DNA of 64,000 nt from Cricetomys ansorgei (GCA_026225945.1 JAMJFZ010001222.1:696501-760500), one strand, 5' to 3'. Numbered from the stretch's first letter, positions 10,305-22,344 are shown. A program made the numbers and translations. Notes: generated by a model from the letters alone, not told the origin.

Positions 10305-11251
10305 AGTGGTGCCCAATGTAGGTCATGACATCACTCCAGCCACATCCAATGTGGAGACAGGGAAGAAGAAAAAAACTCTAGACCTCACAGAGTCTGGTTT
10401 TTTTTGTTGTTGTTTTGTTTTCTTCAAACCTGCCCAGATTTTGGTGGGGTGAGGCGGTCCTGACAAGACACATCTGCTATGACAATAAGAAATCCACCCC
10501 ATGAGAGAACTTTTCGTGCAGACAAACTTACCAGATGTTTTGCCTGCAAACCAGACTCTATCTTAAAATCTGGAAAGTGTTTCCTCAGAGTCAGCACACA
10601 GAAGCTGCCTTCCAGAAATGGCCAAAGTTGTGTCTTGTTCTGGTAGCTGAACCTGGTACTTTGAGAGTCCCCCAGGTGGTACTAGTTTTGAAGGCATGAA
10701 GGTGTCATGGAAAGCAGCTAAGGCTTGGCACTGTGAGAGGCCCCAGGAGAGACCATTGGTGAAGGTGCAGTCCCAGTAGTAGTTGAAGGCCCATATTGGA
10801 AGGGCCATGTAAAGAAATTGAGGCTTGGCACCATGAAGAGAGCCCAGGAGAGGTGAAAGTGCAGCCAGTTGCAGCAGAAGACCCCAGCATTCTGAAGATG
10901 CCAGTACCATGGGACAACCACCAAGAACAGCAGCAGCAGTGGAATGAAGCCAGCCAGAGCCTGGAGGACAAACTGTGTGTGCTGCAGAGGGCAGAGCCAG
11001 AGAAGTGACCCAAGCCCTGTGGAGGAGCCCAGAAGATCCTGAGCGAATTCCAGATAGCTGGACATTAATAATATTTTCAGCTGTCCAAAGACATTGTAAA
11101 AGCTTGATAGATGTTTGATATTATTTGGTCGTGTGCATTAGAAGCCTTATAATTTTGTTTCTCTTGTAAATGGTTTTGCTGGTATAGTATTAAATTGTGT
11201 TGTTATAGAGATAAAGCAATTTTTTGATTCGCTTATACAGAAAAGGGGAGT
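10305..11251 (+). mobile_element. Internal region of a deleted, non-autonomous ERV
   Basis: The interval begins with a TGGTGCCCAATG primer-binding-like site (10307) and ends with a purine tract AAAAGGGGAG (11241-11250) directly before the 3' LTR. At under 1 kb it lacks room for gag and pol, and its frames show no retroviral motif. It is therefore an internally deleted element that depended on proteins from elsewhere. Confidence 0.65.
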
Positions 11252-11355
11252 TGTTGTGGGAGTTTATTGTGCATTACATATAAAATAATTGTTTTACGCA
11301 CTGTTGAGTGAGAAGCTCCCTAGGTCTTGGCATTTTGTACTGTTTGCAGGTGGAG

Positions 11356-11404
<49 letters not shown>

Positions 11405-11605
11405 ATTGATCATGTATTATAAGTAGAACACCTGAGGAATTCTGAATCAATAAAAATACCTGAGCTCAGACACTCAGGGTTCCGCTGTCCAGTATGGCAT
11501 TAGCCAGGATCATGGTTCCCTCTGCTGAGGTCTGGAAAGGTTTGCACCTCTGAATATGCCTCTGTGTCTTCTTTGGTGAGCCTCCACATCAGCCTAACAA
11601 TTACA
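11252..11605 (+). mobile_element. 3' LTR of the deleted ERV (family A copy 2)
   Basis: It begins TGTTGTGGGAGTTTATTG and ends AATTACA, with the family's poly(A) signal in TGAATCAATAAAAATACCTG. A TG microsatellite (11359-11401) has expanded within it. Confidence 0.8.
11359..11401. repeat. (TG)n inside an LTR
   Basis: A TG run replaces the short TGTGGGGGATG stretch of the sister LTRs, so it expanded after insertion. Confidence 0.95.
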
Positions 11606-11731
11606 TAGTATAGGGAGTCTATGACTTTTTAAAAATGGGATTTTTGTAGAAAAATAAGATACAGTCAACATTTACTTAGTATTCAGAAATTTAAACTTCA
11701 CTGCCTAATATAAAGAACTGAAAATAGCCTG

Positions 11732-11905
11732 CTGGAGAAAGCTCAGTCAGTAAAGTGCTTGCCTTGCAAGAATGAGGACTCCAGTTTAATAATCAGAGCA
11801 TGCACACATCTAGCATTTAAGAGGGAGTCGCCGTGATTTTAGAGCAGTCTGGAGATAGAGGGACACAGATAGACAGCACGCCATCCGTGATGTGATGTGT
11901 GCTGT
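11732..11905 (+). repeat. B4/RSINE1-like SINE, diverged
   Basis: GCTGGAGAAAGCTCAGTCAG and AAAGTGCTTGCCTTGCAAGA match the tRNA-like head of RSINE1/B4 elements; the remainder is decayed. Confidence 0.6.
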
Positions 11906-12539
11906 TGCCTCAAACAGCACAGGCTGTATGTCGGCAAGGCATTTATCTTTGCTGTTCTTGCTTTTTAAAAATAATTTGTCTATTTTATTTGGTTGTCTTC
12001 ATGGACAAAATAAAAGGAAATGCTCATATATTGGTTTCTAATGTCATTCTTCAATAAAAGGAGTAGGGGCTTCTATCAGAAATGGACGGTACCAAGACTA
12101 AGACAGAGAGCATACAAAATAAGCTGGAAGCATCTTTAAATGCCAAGAGGTAACAAAATATTAACAAAAACTAGTGATTGAAGTGTTTTAAGGGTCAAGG
12201 TGGCAACTGAATGAGCTTCCAGTGGCCAAATCTGGACCACCACGAGCAACAGATACATAGTGTAGCGACTTATTAAAGCACAAAGTGTGTAATAATGTCC
12301 ACAGGTCTACCTGCTATAGGTAGATGCCTGATGAGGTAAATAAATAGGGAACAAAACATCCACATCCTCTCTAATAGGCCAGCACAACTCTTTGATCTTT
12401 AAGGGTGGGCTGTGTGTAATGAGTTCCTTCTAAATAACGGACTATGGAAATGGGGCAGTAACTTGAACAGTGGGGACACCTGTCAAATGCCACCTCAGCC
12501 ACATTAAAATTGTTGATTAAAATCAACATTAGCAATAGT

Positions 12540-12930
12540 ACTGATAGGATATGCTTCTGATACGGTTCGAGGGTAATGTCACTTTACCTCTGTGATCTCC
12601 TCCCAAACTCAGTCTAATATGTGGTAGAAAACACTAGACTGGTCACAATTGTATAAACATCTATGAAACGCCTCAAAACTCTGCATCATCAAAAGTAAGG
12701 AGAAGCTAAGCAGACAGAGACAGTTTAACAAAACATGGCGGTCAACTGTGAGGTTGCATTTGGGTGGGATCCTGGAACAGATTAGAGAGGGACTCACGCA
12801 ATTGGAATAAAGTGTGCACTTGATTTATGACAACATATTATTGGTTCTCTGTTTGAAACAAATGTGCCAGTGTAGTGTTAGAAGTTAGCAGAGGGAGAGC
12901 TAGGAGCCGGGATGTGAGAATCCTCTAGTC
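12540..12930 (+). mobile_element. Ancient L1 (L1M-type) 3' UTR
   Basis: The blocks GAAACGCCTCAAAACTCTGC, GGGTGGGATCCTGGAACAGA and TTGGAATAAAGTGTGCACTT match the order of the mammal-wide L1M 3' UTR, which predates rodents. Confidence 0.7.
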
Positions 12931-12934
12931 TAGA

Positions 12935-13809
12935 GTAGAGATCCTCCTGCAAATATTAAGAGCAGAATCTGGTTGGATGAATGGTGTGGTGTGGGAAGGG
13001 AGACCTTCCTGGCAGCAGAGGGTCTGCTGCCAAGATACCTGCCTAGCATGCCAGGGCTAAGCATTGGCTGTCAAGCCTATAACCTAATATTTCTACAGCT
13101 GCCATCTCTTACTGAAGTTCAAAACCTCAAACAGGGTGGTGAGTCCTTGCCCAGGACACTGCTACAGTGGCTGTCCCGGAGTCGCCAGTGCAAGGACAGC
13201 TTTGCCCCTGTTCCTGCCCCACACTTTCCTTGGGGTCACATTTCTTTCTCCCTGACATTTACACTCTTTGTTCATTCAAAACTCCCTCAAGGTTCTAAGG
13301 AGAGGCCACAAGGAAGTACAGTTGGGGAAAAAATTCACCATGTTTAACTTCACACTGTATTCTCAAAATTTGCCTAGTAAAATGAAAATCTATTCCGATA
13401 AGAATGCATAACTCCATCCCCAGGGGTCAGCAACTGGATCCAGTTACTTTCTCACACCGAGAGATGGAGGCGCTTGATCCACTGGCCACGGGGTCTGCTT
13501 CAGTTATATCTGGTGCCCTAATGTAACAATCTTTGCCTTAGCACTTCCTAAGGAAATAAAACTATGTTAATACAACACACTACATGCACGAAATTAGAAG
13601 GAAGTGAGTGGGAATTGCCTTTCAGAGTGAGAGTGGGTGAGAGAGGGTGCTGGGGCTTCTCCCACCAGCTCTGAGTTGAGATTCTTCCTGGGCTGGGAGG
13701 TGCTACAGGAACTGAAGAAGCTATGGAGGCTGCCATTGTGCCTGGAGCAGGGAGGAAAGGGTTAATCTCCCGTTACAGAAAGCCAAGAAGATGATGAAGA
13801 ATGATACTA

Positions 13810-13810
<1 letters not shown>
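12935..13810. other. Intronic DNA, nothing recognised
   Basis: An open frame at 12973-13347 (+) has no recognisable domain. No repeat family was assigned. Confidence 0.45.
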
Positions 13811-13811
<1 letters not shown>

Positions 13812-13870
<59 letters not shown>

Positions 13871-13876
13871 GTGTGT
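13812..13876. repeat. (CT)n microsatellite
   Basis: A CT run of about 30 units passes into a short GTCTCT and GTGTGT stretch. Confidence 0.97.
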
Positions 13877-13879
13877 GTA

Positions 13880-15298
13880 GGGGATGGGGAGCAGACTGGG
13901 GGGCAAAACTCCAAGACTGGAAAATGTGGGACAGAAACCAGATATGTCCCTGAGTCTCACTGTCCACCATACCCTGTGACATAATAATTTTTGGAAGAAA
14001 CAATGATTACAGAAACCTACAAAGGAGCCAAGTTGTGTTCTTCAGTAGTCATGGGGTCAAAATGATCAACGCTGTTATTGACAGGGGACCCTGGTCATGT
14101 GACTGCAGGTGTTAGGGCACACAGCAGAACTGCAGGTGTGGGGTTCCTGACCTTGTCCACATTAGCCCGTAAGAAATGACTATTGAATATTCAGAAATAC
14201 CTGCAACTTGATAGTTAAATGTAGCCATCGCTTAAAGCTTGAAAATTTGCAGTTGAATTAAGTGTATTTAAAAAGGTGCTCAAACTCGTGACTCTGTTTC
14301 ACTTGGCTCCTGTCTACCAACGACAGACTGGGCAGCTTTGCCGGGCTCCAGGCTCAGGTTTCTCTGCTGGTGGCTCAGAACTGACAGCATGGGGATATTT
14401 TTACCTTGTAACTTTGCAAATGTTACAGATTAAGATGGGGCTTGTTGTTTTGGCTTACAGACTTGAGAAACTGATGAAAATATACTTTAAAATGCTGATT
14501 CAACTTCAAAGTGTTACATGCCGCCATGGCTGTTACATGGTGAATGACACAAAAGGATTATAACCCTGTTGTTGTTTGTTTGTTTCTGAAAGCTGGCTTT
14601 CATTCACAGTCTCAACAAATAAGATGGTGGTCCCACTACTTGAAGATAATAAAGTCAGCATATTTACAGGCTGGAAGCTTGGGTTTGAGCTTCATGTAGC
14701 CACTCCCTGGCTCCTAAAAAGATCAAGGTGTTCTCTAGTCATGAAATATAAGGAAACTTGCCTGCTGCTCTTAGAGTTTCTGAACTGAGTATCTGACCAA
14801 AATAAATATTCCTTTTGAAATGAAGGCTGTCAGCATAGCAGAGTGTAGCTCCTTCTAGAAGGGGTTAAGAGGTTATCTGCTTCCTTGCCAAGGTGACAGT
14901 GGACAGCTAGACCCATTGGTGAACAGTCTGGAGCTGCAAGAGACACAGCCAGATGGATCCTGGGATGAGGTGTTTGGAGTCCAGAGGATTGACATCTGCC
15001 TCCCAGTTTGATCCGCCTTTTTCTGCCTGTGACTCACACATGTTATCCTGAGTCTCAGAAGCAGTGAAATGCCCTACTGTCAACTAGCCTCAGGTCTGGA
15101 AGAGAGATGTCTGCAACATTCTTGGGCCAGAGCTGCTACCTGTTCAGGGACAGAGAGAATGGACAGAGCCACTGCGGGTGATACCAGCTGGCACAGGTCC
15201 AAGACACAGTCAGAAGAGGGAGGCATTCTCAGAATTTCTCAGAAAAATAGCTCCATATCCCCCCTCATCACCCCCCCCCAGCCAAATGCCTCCTTCGT
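13880..15298. other. Intronic DNA, nothing recognised
   Basis: No SINE heads, LTR ends or splice-flanked exons were recognised in this 1.4 kb. Confidence 0.45.
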
Positions 15299-15299
15299 G

Positions 15300-15470
15300 T
15301 CTAAGGGTGGTGATGCACATGCCCTTAATCCCAGCAGGGGAGGGCAGGGTAGGCAGAGGCAGGCGGAGCTCTGTGAGTTCGAGGCCAGCCTGGTCTACAG
15401 AGTGAGTTCCAGGATAGCCAGAGTTACAACAGAGAAACCCTGTCTTGAAAAAAAGAAGAAAAAAATGTAA
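15300..15470 (+). repeat. B1 SINE
   Basis: GTGAGTTCGAGGCCAGCCTG and a tail after AAACCCTGTCTTGAAAAAAA mark a B1; a C-run lies just upstream at 15271-15279. Confidence 0.94.
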
Positions 15471-15751
15471 GGGTAGAAACTACCAGAACTGAACTTACAA
15501 GGCGTTTATAGTAAATTTCAGCAGCCTCTGATGAAGGGCGTGGAAGAATTTCCTTTCCCCTTTTCCCTTTCTTTTAAATATTTATTTATTCTTAAATAAA
15601 TTGTTTATTCTTCAGCAATTTCCTACGTGTCTGAAATGTGTTTTGACCCTGGCCACCCCGTATTGTCCGGTCTTCCTCCCTCGCACCCTTCCGGGGCCTT
15701 CCTCGTCCCAACACATCTGCTCCCTACTCCCGGCAGACGTTTATTGGCTTG

Positions 15752-15862
15752 AGACCTCGTCCTATTTTGTTCCTCAAACTGATCTCAAACTCATGGACTC
15801 CAAGAATCCCCCTGCCTCCAGACAGCTGGGATGCAAGCCTGGGCACTGCAGCCACATCCGGG
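15752..15862 (-). repeat. Diverged B1-like element
   Basis: CTGATCTCAAACTCATGGAC and CCTGCCTCCAGACAGCTGGG resemble a reverse, old B1; the match is weak. Confidence 0.45.
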
Positions 15863-15899
15863 AAGCGTTTTCTCAGTAATAAAATACAGACCTTCAGCG

Positions 15900-17080
15900 C
15901 TAGACCAAGTAAGACCCCACCCTGCCGCATCGGGCTTTTTGTTTAAAGAAACAAAGAAACTACAACAGTGACAACAAAAAGCAACTTCTGGCTCCCCACC
16001 TGTGACCCAGGTAAAACTGCCAAAGCAGTGCCCACTGGCAAGTGGAGCGAGACGGTACAACTTACTTGCTGGCTCTTCCACAATTAGAGTCCTGTCCTTA
16101 ATGGCAAAATGAGGTGTCAGACCGGGAATTTGCCAAAATAAATGGAGGAGACAAGGCTACCAACTTTATTTGCCAACTTAGAACATTTTAAAATTACCAG
16201 AGCCTATCGGTGTACAGCATTTAATAAAAACTTTCTCTTACCGACATATGTTTTAGAACAAAGGGTAATCTTCTGAGGAAATAATTTTAGATTTATGAAG
16301 ACTTGCAAGTTGTTCTTATTTCTCCCGTGTCATTATTGATGAGTGACAGGGTCATGTGGACTAGCACCTGGTTTGGAAGTATTCCTCTAAAATACTAAGC
16401 TTACAGCTTACAGAGTTGTCTGGAGCTGAATGGTCTGATATAATGTCCATGAATTTTCCTAACTATATGGGAAGCAGATTCAAAAAGAGATGTGGCCTCT
16501 TGTCCCCACCAAAAAAGAAAAAACATGTGCGTGTGTGTGCAGTGGGAACAGACAGGCTTGCTCTGTGCAGGGTCTGTGTATCAGCCAGCCAGCCTAAAGC
16601 CTTGTCCTGTTTTGGGGTGCCCCTGGGTGTTAGGACACTGAAAACTCCCTTTTTAGGAGGGAGGAAACTCGAAAAGTAAATCAGGTTTGTTCATGGAATG
16701 AATTGCCATTTTTCTTGGCCCAAGAAATACTGTGTCTGTTGGTAATTTTCATTCTTTGGTCACAACCCCCAGGGTACCAGGAAGAAGGCCAACGAAGTTT
16801 TTACTGTGTTTCCTCAGAACTCACTTGCTCCCTGGCTCTATGAAACAGAAAGACTGCCCTCTTTCAGTGCTCCAAATGCAATCCCCAGACTCCAGCAATG
16901 GCATAGGAACCCGAGCAGGTAGCTGAGCAAACAGAAGGACATAGGTGAGCCTCTGAGACCGGATATACAATTCTAAGCCAGCATTGCTGTGCACAAAAGA
17001 GGCTTCCTTATCAGAAAAATAACCTGACAGCAGACTTTACCTTTTTTTGGTCAATAAGAGCTTTAAAAAAAATTCAATAC
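15900..17080. other. Intronic DNA, nothing recognised
   Basis: Mostly AT-rich sequence with no assigned family. Confidence 0.45.
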
Positions 17081-17084
17081 CGTA

Positions 17085-17276
17085 GGCTAGAGAGCCGTCT
17101 CCACAGTTCACAGCACACGCTGCTCCTGCACAGGCCTCAGCTTCTGTTTCTGGCACGCATATTAGGTGGCTTGCAACTCTCTGTAGCTCGAGTTCAGAAG
17201 AAGCCTCTGTGGGCATCTGCACTCATGTGACATACTCGCACAGACAACCCCCATACACATAATTAAAAAAAATAAG
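17085..17276 (+). repeat. B2 SINE, diverged
   Basis: GGCTAGAGAGCCGTCTCCAC is a decayed B2 head, and the unit ends in an A-rich tail at 17260-17276. It lies directly before another B2. Confidence 0.6.
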
Positions 17277-17277
17277 A

Positions 17278-17500
17278 GGCTGGAAAAATAACTCAGCCAT
17301 TAAGAGCACTGGCTGCTCTCGTAGAGGACCTAACTAAGATCAAACCCCAGAACCCACATGGCGGTTCACAGCCGTCTGTGACTCTAGTCCCAGGGGACGC
17401 AGAGTCCTCTTCTGGCTTCTTCAGGCAGTGTGCACACATGCTGCTCAGACATCAAGGCAAGCACTCATACACATAAAATAAAAATAAAATAAGATCTCCC
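17278..17500 (+). repeat. B2 SINE
   Basis: The head GGCTGGAAAAATAACTCAGC, the block AAGAGCACTGGCTGCTCT and a tail of ATAAAATAAAAATAAAATAA mark this tRNA-derived SINE. Confidence 0.9.
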
Positions 17501-17504
17501 AGAA

Positions 17505-18500
17505 GTTAAGAAAACTAAAGCAAGCAAAGGACCCTAAAGTAATCTTCAATAACCAACTTTTCCCCCGTGACTTTTTTTTCATTTTTTGCATTTGGAAGGA
17601 TTGAGAAGAAGGAGAAGGGTTGAATTTATTACCCCATCTTCCACAAGCTCTTTCTGCTGACCTGAAATTATTTCCATACATTTTCCTAATACTTGAGAGT
17701 TAATTGGCGATTTGCATTTTGGTTGCAGCATTCAGGTCTCAAGATGGAAACGCCAGCTTTTATTTCAAGAAAAGTAAGTGGAAGACAGCGGCGGCGGCTC
17801 CTTTCCCGAAGCCCAAAGGCTTGCAGAGACCAAGCCAAGCACATCCATAATCTGTCCCAGCACAGGGGCTGCCACTGGGTCAGGGCTGGGTTGTAGGATT
17901 GGGGTTACACCATCAGACCTGTTCCCCGCCCACAGCCTCTCCATATTGCTATTTCTGTAATGATCTTAGGATCCTGATTGCCATGGCTCTGCCTCTTTGC
18001 AGCCAAAATTGACATCCCACATGAAGCCTCTGACCAGGAAGCTTTTTCTCTACATCTGTCAACACTGGTCTGCTCACGGCATTGCCTGAACCGTCTCAGG
18101 AATATAATCTGCTTCCACTAACACAGATGAGAAACAAGTTCTAGAAGTGGCTTCAAAAGCCACCCTGGTGAAAATAGTCAGGGAACATCTCTGTGCCTGA
18201 CACTCTCATTTAGATGCAAGCTTAATCACACGTGTTTAGCAACGACCCTAAAATCTGCTTGCCTTAAAGCTTCCCCATCTGGTATGATTCGCTTTCTCCA
18301 CTTGTTTAAAAAGAAAACCCCAACAGCATGCTTTGTGTGCTGTGTTGTCACAATGAGACCTGTCCATCTCATGCTCTGTTGAGAGACTTGTTTCTCAGCC
18401 TGCATTTACCCAGGCTCTGCTTTCCATGGCATTTTGCAGCAGAGCTGTGGCCAAGCGCTCAGGGCCCCGCCTGACGTGACTAGGGAGAAGGAGACAGGAG
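17505..18500. other. Intronic DNA next to the start-codon exon
   Basis: No repeat was assigned. A GCGGCGGCGGCT stretch lies near 17787-17800. Confidence 0.4.
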
Positions 18501-18508
18501 ACACATAC

Positions 18509-18701
18509 CTTGTACCTGGGTTTCCGCCCTCTCTTCTTCGGGATGGTCACTGCTGGCACAGAGCCAGCAGAAGCAGAATAAAGGTTATGGACTGCCATCT
18601 GCACCGGTGTGGAGTGGAGTGGAGGCCGGCCACGCTTCCTCCCTGGGACCCTCTGTGTCTGCATCTCTGCTGGTGCCAGTCTTACTGAATGAGGAGGCAA
18701 A
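18509..18701 (-). CDS. Scml4: Scml4 exon with start codon (residues 1-52; coding part 18509-18664)
   Basis: On the minus strand a pyrimidine-rich acceptor ending GTGTGCAG lies at 18702, and a GTATGT donor starts at 18508. The first ATG of the recognised protein is at 18664-18662, leaving 37 bases of upstream exon. The 156 coding bases give 52 residues beginning MQTQRVPGRKRGRPPLHSTP. Two basic AT-hook-like motifs are visible: RKRGRP at residues 9-14 and KKRGRKPR at 43-50; such motifs bind the minor groove of AT-rich DNA. The residues between them (MAVHNLYSASAG) match the conserved N-terminus of SCML4. The exon ends in phase 0 and joins the exon at 911-1040 across a 17.5 kb intron. The frame upstream of the ATG has no stop back to the acceptor, so an upstream coding exon is possible. 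Start and product are well supported by family resemblance. Confidence 0.92.
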
Positions 18702-19239
18702 CTGCACACAGGCAAGAGAGGTCCTGGGAATTAGTCCAGACAGAAAGCAAAACAGAAACAGAAACGTCTGTTTGGTTTTCAAAGCGCACAGATCTGACTT
18801 GATGGTTTGTGCATACCTACCGTTTACAGGAGAAGGACAGGTAAGAGAGGCGGGCACCGCCAGGCTCAGCACTGCCAGGTGAAGAAGACAGACCCCAGAC
18901 AGGCACACCCGATACTGACACCAGCAGCAGGGTGTTTCCACGTCTCAGTTCAGTTTTGGACTAATCAAATGGTATCACAATGGTTTTAAATACTATGCAT
19001 GACATTCCTATACTTACAATGTTTAATGCTAAATAAATCAATATATTATATTATATTTAATATTATTGTATTATTACATAAACTAATCCCCCCCCCCTAT
19101 TTAATCCTGTTTTCTTTGCGGGCGAGGGGCTGAATTACAAACTGTCATCGTCCCTTTTCCCTTGAAAGAAATTTAACAATACAAGTCAATTTCATTAAAG
19201 CCATGATGTCCTTCGGTCAAAATGTGTACAGGGGTTTGC

Positions 19240-19490
19240 GTATAGGAATGTTCATTTAACATCATTCATTTAACATTATTTGTAATTGCAGAAATAAATA
19301 GCTACAATCCAAATAGCAATGCTTATGGGATAGTGAAGACATCTACAAACTAACACTGTTGACTAGTTTAAAGCCTTTAGCAACACATTTTGCATAACAT
19401 GATGTTGGGTGAAGGATGCATCTCACACACAAAAGATGCATAAAAATGATCTCAATTATGCAAATTTTATATCGTAACATAAATGGAGGA
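19240..19490 (+). mobile_element. Old L1 3' end fragment
   Basis: TTATTTGTAATTGCAGAAAT and CATAACATGATGTTGGGTGA match the conserved end of L1 ORF2 and its 3' UTR. It is truncated and decayed. Confidence 0.65.
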
Positions 19491-19494
19491 GGGA

Positions 19495-20025
19495 TGCTAA
19501 AAGATTACCCAAATAAAGATGGCCAGACAGTGGCCAACTGTTCATGACATAGTCCTTGTACATGGCCCCCATGGCCCCTGCACACTACCATGACCTTAGT
19601 ATAGAGCTGACAATATTAATCATAAGCTGCTCAGGTAGGAGTCCATAAATCTTGAAGCAAGAGGCCACTGATCAGTCTTAACCCATTAGAGGGGAACTGG
19701 AGTCTCAGAGGTCAGATATCCTGGCGTGGTTAGGAGTGTGTTAAGTAGGCCAGAGCTTTACACTTTAACTCAGGGGTGATGTTAGGTGACAAAATCCATT
19801 CTACAGAGTAGTGGAACCTTCCAGAACCTTCCGGTGGAAACCAGAGGCTTCTGCTGACAGGCCTGTAGACAGTGTTAGGATGGAAGCTTCCCCATGGCTT
19901 AGACAGGGCAGCAATGCAGAGACTAGATCACTTTACTTGGGGAAGAAAAAGTAAAACACTAGAAATTCTTTTAAAACACAACAGGAGAAGATTTGTTGTT
20001 GGAAATACCAAATTTGATAGATTTG
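19495..20025. other. Intronic DNA, nothing recognised
   Basis: No family or exon was recognised. Confidence 0.45.
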
Positions 20026-20029
20026 TTTT

Positions 20030-20105
20030 CCGATGTGGGGGATTGAACCCCGGGCCTATATATGCTAAGCAAGCACTTTACCAGTGAGCCACACTTCCAA
20101 CTCTA
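20030..20105 (-). repeat. ID/B4-type SINE fragment
   Basis: GATTGAACCCCGGGCCTATA and AGCAAGCACTTTACCAGTGA are the reverse of a tRNA-derived ID head, with the B box GGTTCAATC-like motif preserved. Confidence 0.75.
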
Positions 20106-20169
20106 TAAATAGAATTTTTAGGTAGAAATATTTTTATTTCACACACTACTGAATATTTCAGATGAAGAA

Positions 20170-20395
20170 ACAAGCCTGGTCTGGAGAGGTGGCTCTATGG
20201 TTAAATTCATGCCTGCTCTTCCAGTGGGCGCAGGATCAGTTCTCACTGCCCACCTCAGGCAGCTCACAACTGCCTGTAGTTCCCCAGGCCTCTTCTGGCT
20301 TCTCTCAGGCATGCATTCACAACACATAAAACCTCATACAGACACATATGCACACATAAGTAGAAATAAAATAAAGGTAAGATAATTTACAGTAA
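20170..20395 (+). repeat. B2 SINE
   Basis: CTGGAGAGGTGGCTCTATGG and CCTCTTCTGGCTTCTCTCAG, with a tail AGAAATAAAATAAAGG, give a full-length B2. Confidence 0.9.
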
Positions 20396-20921
20396 AGAAA
20401 CAGCCTGGTAAAAAATAGCAATTTTCTTTGTTTCTGTGTTGAAGAAACATATCCCATCTCACCGATTCTAAGACACTTTCTTTTAAACATATTAAAATAA
20501 GGGTCCCCTGTAGCAGTTCAAGCAGATCAGAATTCCACAGGGAGCTTCTTTTTGAATTCTTAGGAAAGCATAAGATAGTGACACATCTTGCAACTGAATT
20601 AATTTTAGAGTCAATGAATTGTGATTACTGTACAGGAATTAATAACATAAAATTTATTTATGGAATTGGTGTTTATGCTTCTTGACACTAGCAATGTCGC
20701 AAATATTCACTTGCACAAAAGAGACAAACAGCACTGATGGAGCAGCAAAAGCTAACAAGATCTTCTTGAGGTGGAAGTAGCTCTCATTCCGACCGATCGT
20801 TACCAAACTTCTACTTCTTCGTTATGAATCTGAAGATTCCAAAAACAGGTTTTCTTATTATAGAGTGTATGTTTGCACCTGTCTACTTTGTCTTTATCTT
20901 TAAATTTTATTTTGCTTTGTT

Positions 20922-21048
20922 TACTTTTGGTTTCAGGAGACAAGGTCTTGCTATGCGGCCCAAGCTGTCCTCAAACCCGTGATTCTTCTGCCTCCGTCCC
21001 CTGAGTGCTGGAATTATAGCTGTGGACCAAACGCCTGTCCTGCTTTGC
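20922..21048 (-). repeat. Old B1-like element
   Basis: GAGACAAGGTCTTGCTATGC and GAGTGCTGGAATTATAGCTG mark a reverse, diverged B1. Confidence 0.75.
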
Positions 21049-21116
21049 CTTTAGTGTTGAGATTAACAATGTGTCTAGGAGCATCAGTGTCAAAAGGGAG
21101 GCAAGAAAAAGCTATG

Positions 21117-21440
21117 GTTAGGGCTGAGAAGAAAGCCCAGTTCATAAAGTGCTCATCTTGCAAGTAAGGATCTGATTCCATGCCCAGAACAATATTAAAA
21201 GACAGGCACTTGCTGTGCTTGCAATCCTAGCCCTGGGGAGGCAGAAACGTGGATGGATTGGGTTGGCTCACCCTGTCAGCCTAACCTAAGTAGTGCACCC
21301 CAGGCCCCAGTGACAGACCGTCTCAAAACTACTGCGGGCAGCATCTAAGAAACAGCATGGAGGGTAATCTCCAGCCTCCTCTCGCGTCTGTACACACTCA
21401 GGCCCTTGTAGTGCCTGATGTGCCTAAATGAAGTTTAGAA
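21117..21440 (+). repeat. RSINE1/B4A-type SINE
   Basis: A tRNA-like head (AGGGCTGAGAAGAAAGCCCA) is followed by a B1-like middle (CTTGCAATCCTAGCCCTGGG) and the block GACAGACCGTCTCAAAACTA. That order fits the composite RSINE1/B4 class. Confidence 0.65.
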
Positions 21441-22344
21441 CAATCTGAGTTAGCAACAAAGTTTCAAATATAAATAAATCTATAGAGTCTTTGACATACA
21501 AAAATTGAGCTTAACTTCCCCTAAATCGTTCAATGTAACAAAAACCTTTCCTAGAAACAAACAACAATCTGTTTGACTTGTTTCTTTCCCCGACATTCCA
21601 CCTCCCTCTTCTTTTAGTAAGCCAGGCCTTACGCTGCCACCCCTGTCCTGCCTCCACAGACACACAGTGTGGGCAGTGTGAGAGCCCTGCCGGGTAAGTA
21701 GCCTGATAGGAGAATCTATGCAATAGACCAACCAGGAGCTGTTGCTGGCGGAGTGGTAGGTACCACAGGGACCAGAAAGAGAGTCGGAGGCAGGAAGTTT
21801 CCAAAGCTTCCTCAACTCTCCATGCCCGAGTGATTGCTGACTTTTCCTGCTAATCAGGAATGGGTTCACTCATGGCTCGCTATAGACAGATTCAATGTTA
21901 TGTAATGAGATTACTTACCTTAATAATAAATGAATTTATTAGAACCACAATGTACCCTCTAAATAGATACTAGGGTAATTTTAGAGTTTGGAGAATCACT
22001 AGTAAAGCACATTCACTCTCAATAACAGGTCCAGACACTTCAGGAGAGTGGAGGAAGGGAATGCAGGTCTCAAAATCTCCCATTCCAAAACTAAGGTGTG
22101 GATTGAAAAAGGAGAGAGAAAAAAATAAAACCATAATAATAAAGATAAGGGAGTATCTCAGCTTTGGAAAGCAGTGAGAGCAAGACAAATGGTATCTTGT
22201 TGGGAAGAGCAACTGTGGAAGATAGACAGTGAAATCTTATATTTGTGCTTAAATATTCAATAGTAATAGAAAAGGAAAATATTGGAATATATAATAAAAG
22301 ACTGTCATCCAGAAGGAAAAGCCCCTCTGTGTCTAAAAAACAAT

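Larger units (their letters stand above)
1041..18508 (-). other. Scml4: Scml4 intron between the two coding exons
   Basis: This 17.5 kb intron is bounded by a GTATGT donor (18508) and a CTTGCAG acceptor (1041) on the minus strand. It holds LTRs, a 2.8 kb composite insert, L1 remnants, SINEs and microsatellites listed separately. No other exon in frame with Scml4 was recognised in it. Confidence 0.8.

Noticed and set aside
10563..11065. Overlapping minus-strand frames of about 100-115 codons
   Set aside because: They lie in the deleted ERV interior on the opposite strand to its LTRs and show no retroviral motif.
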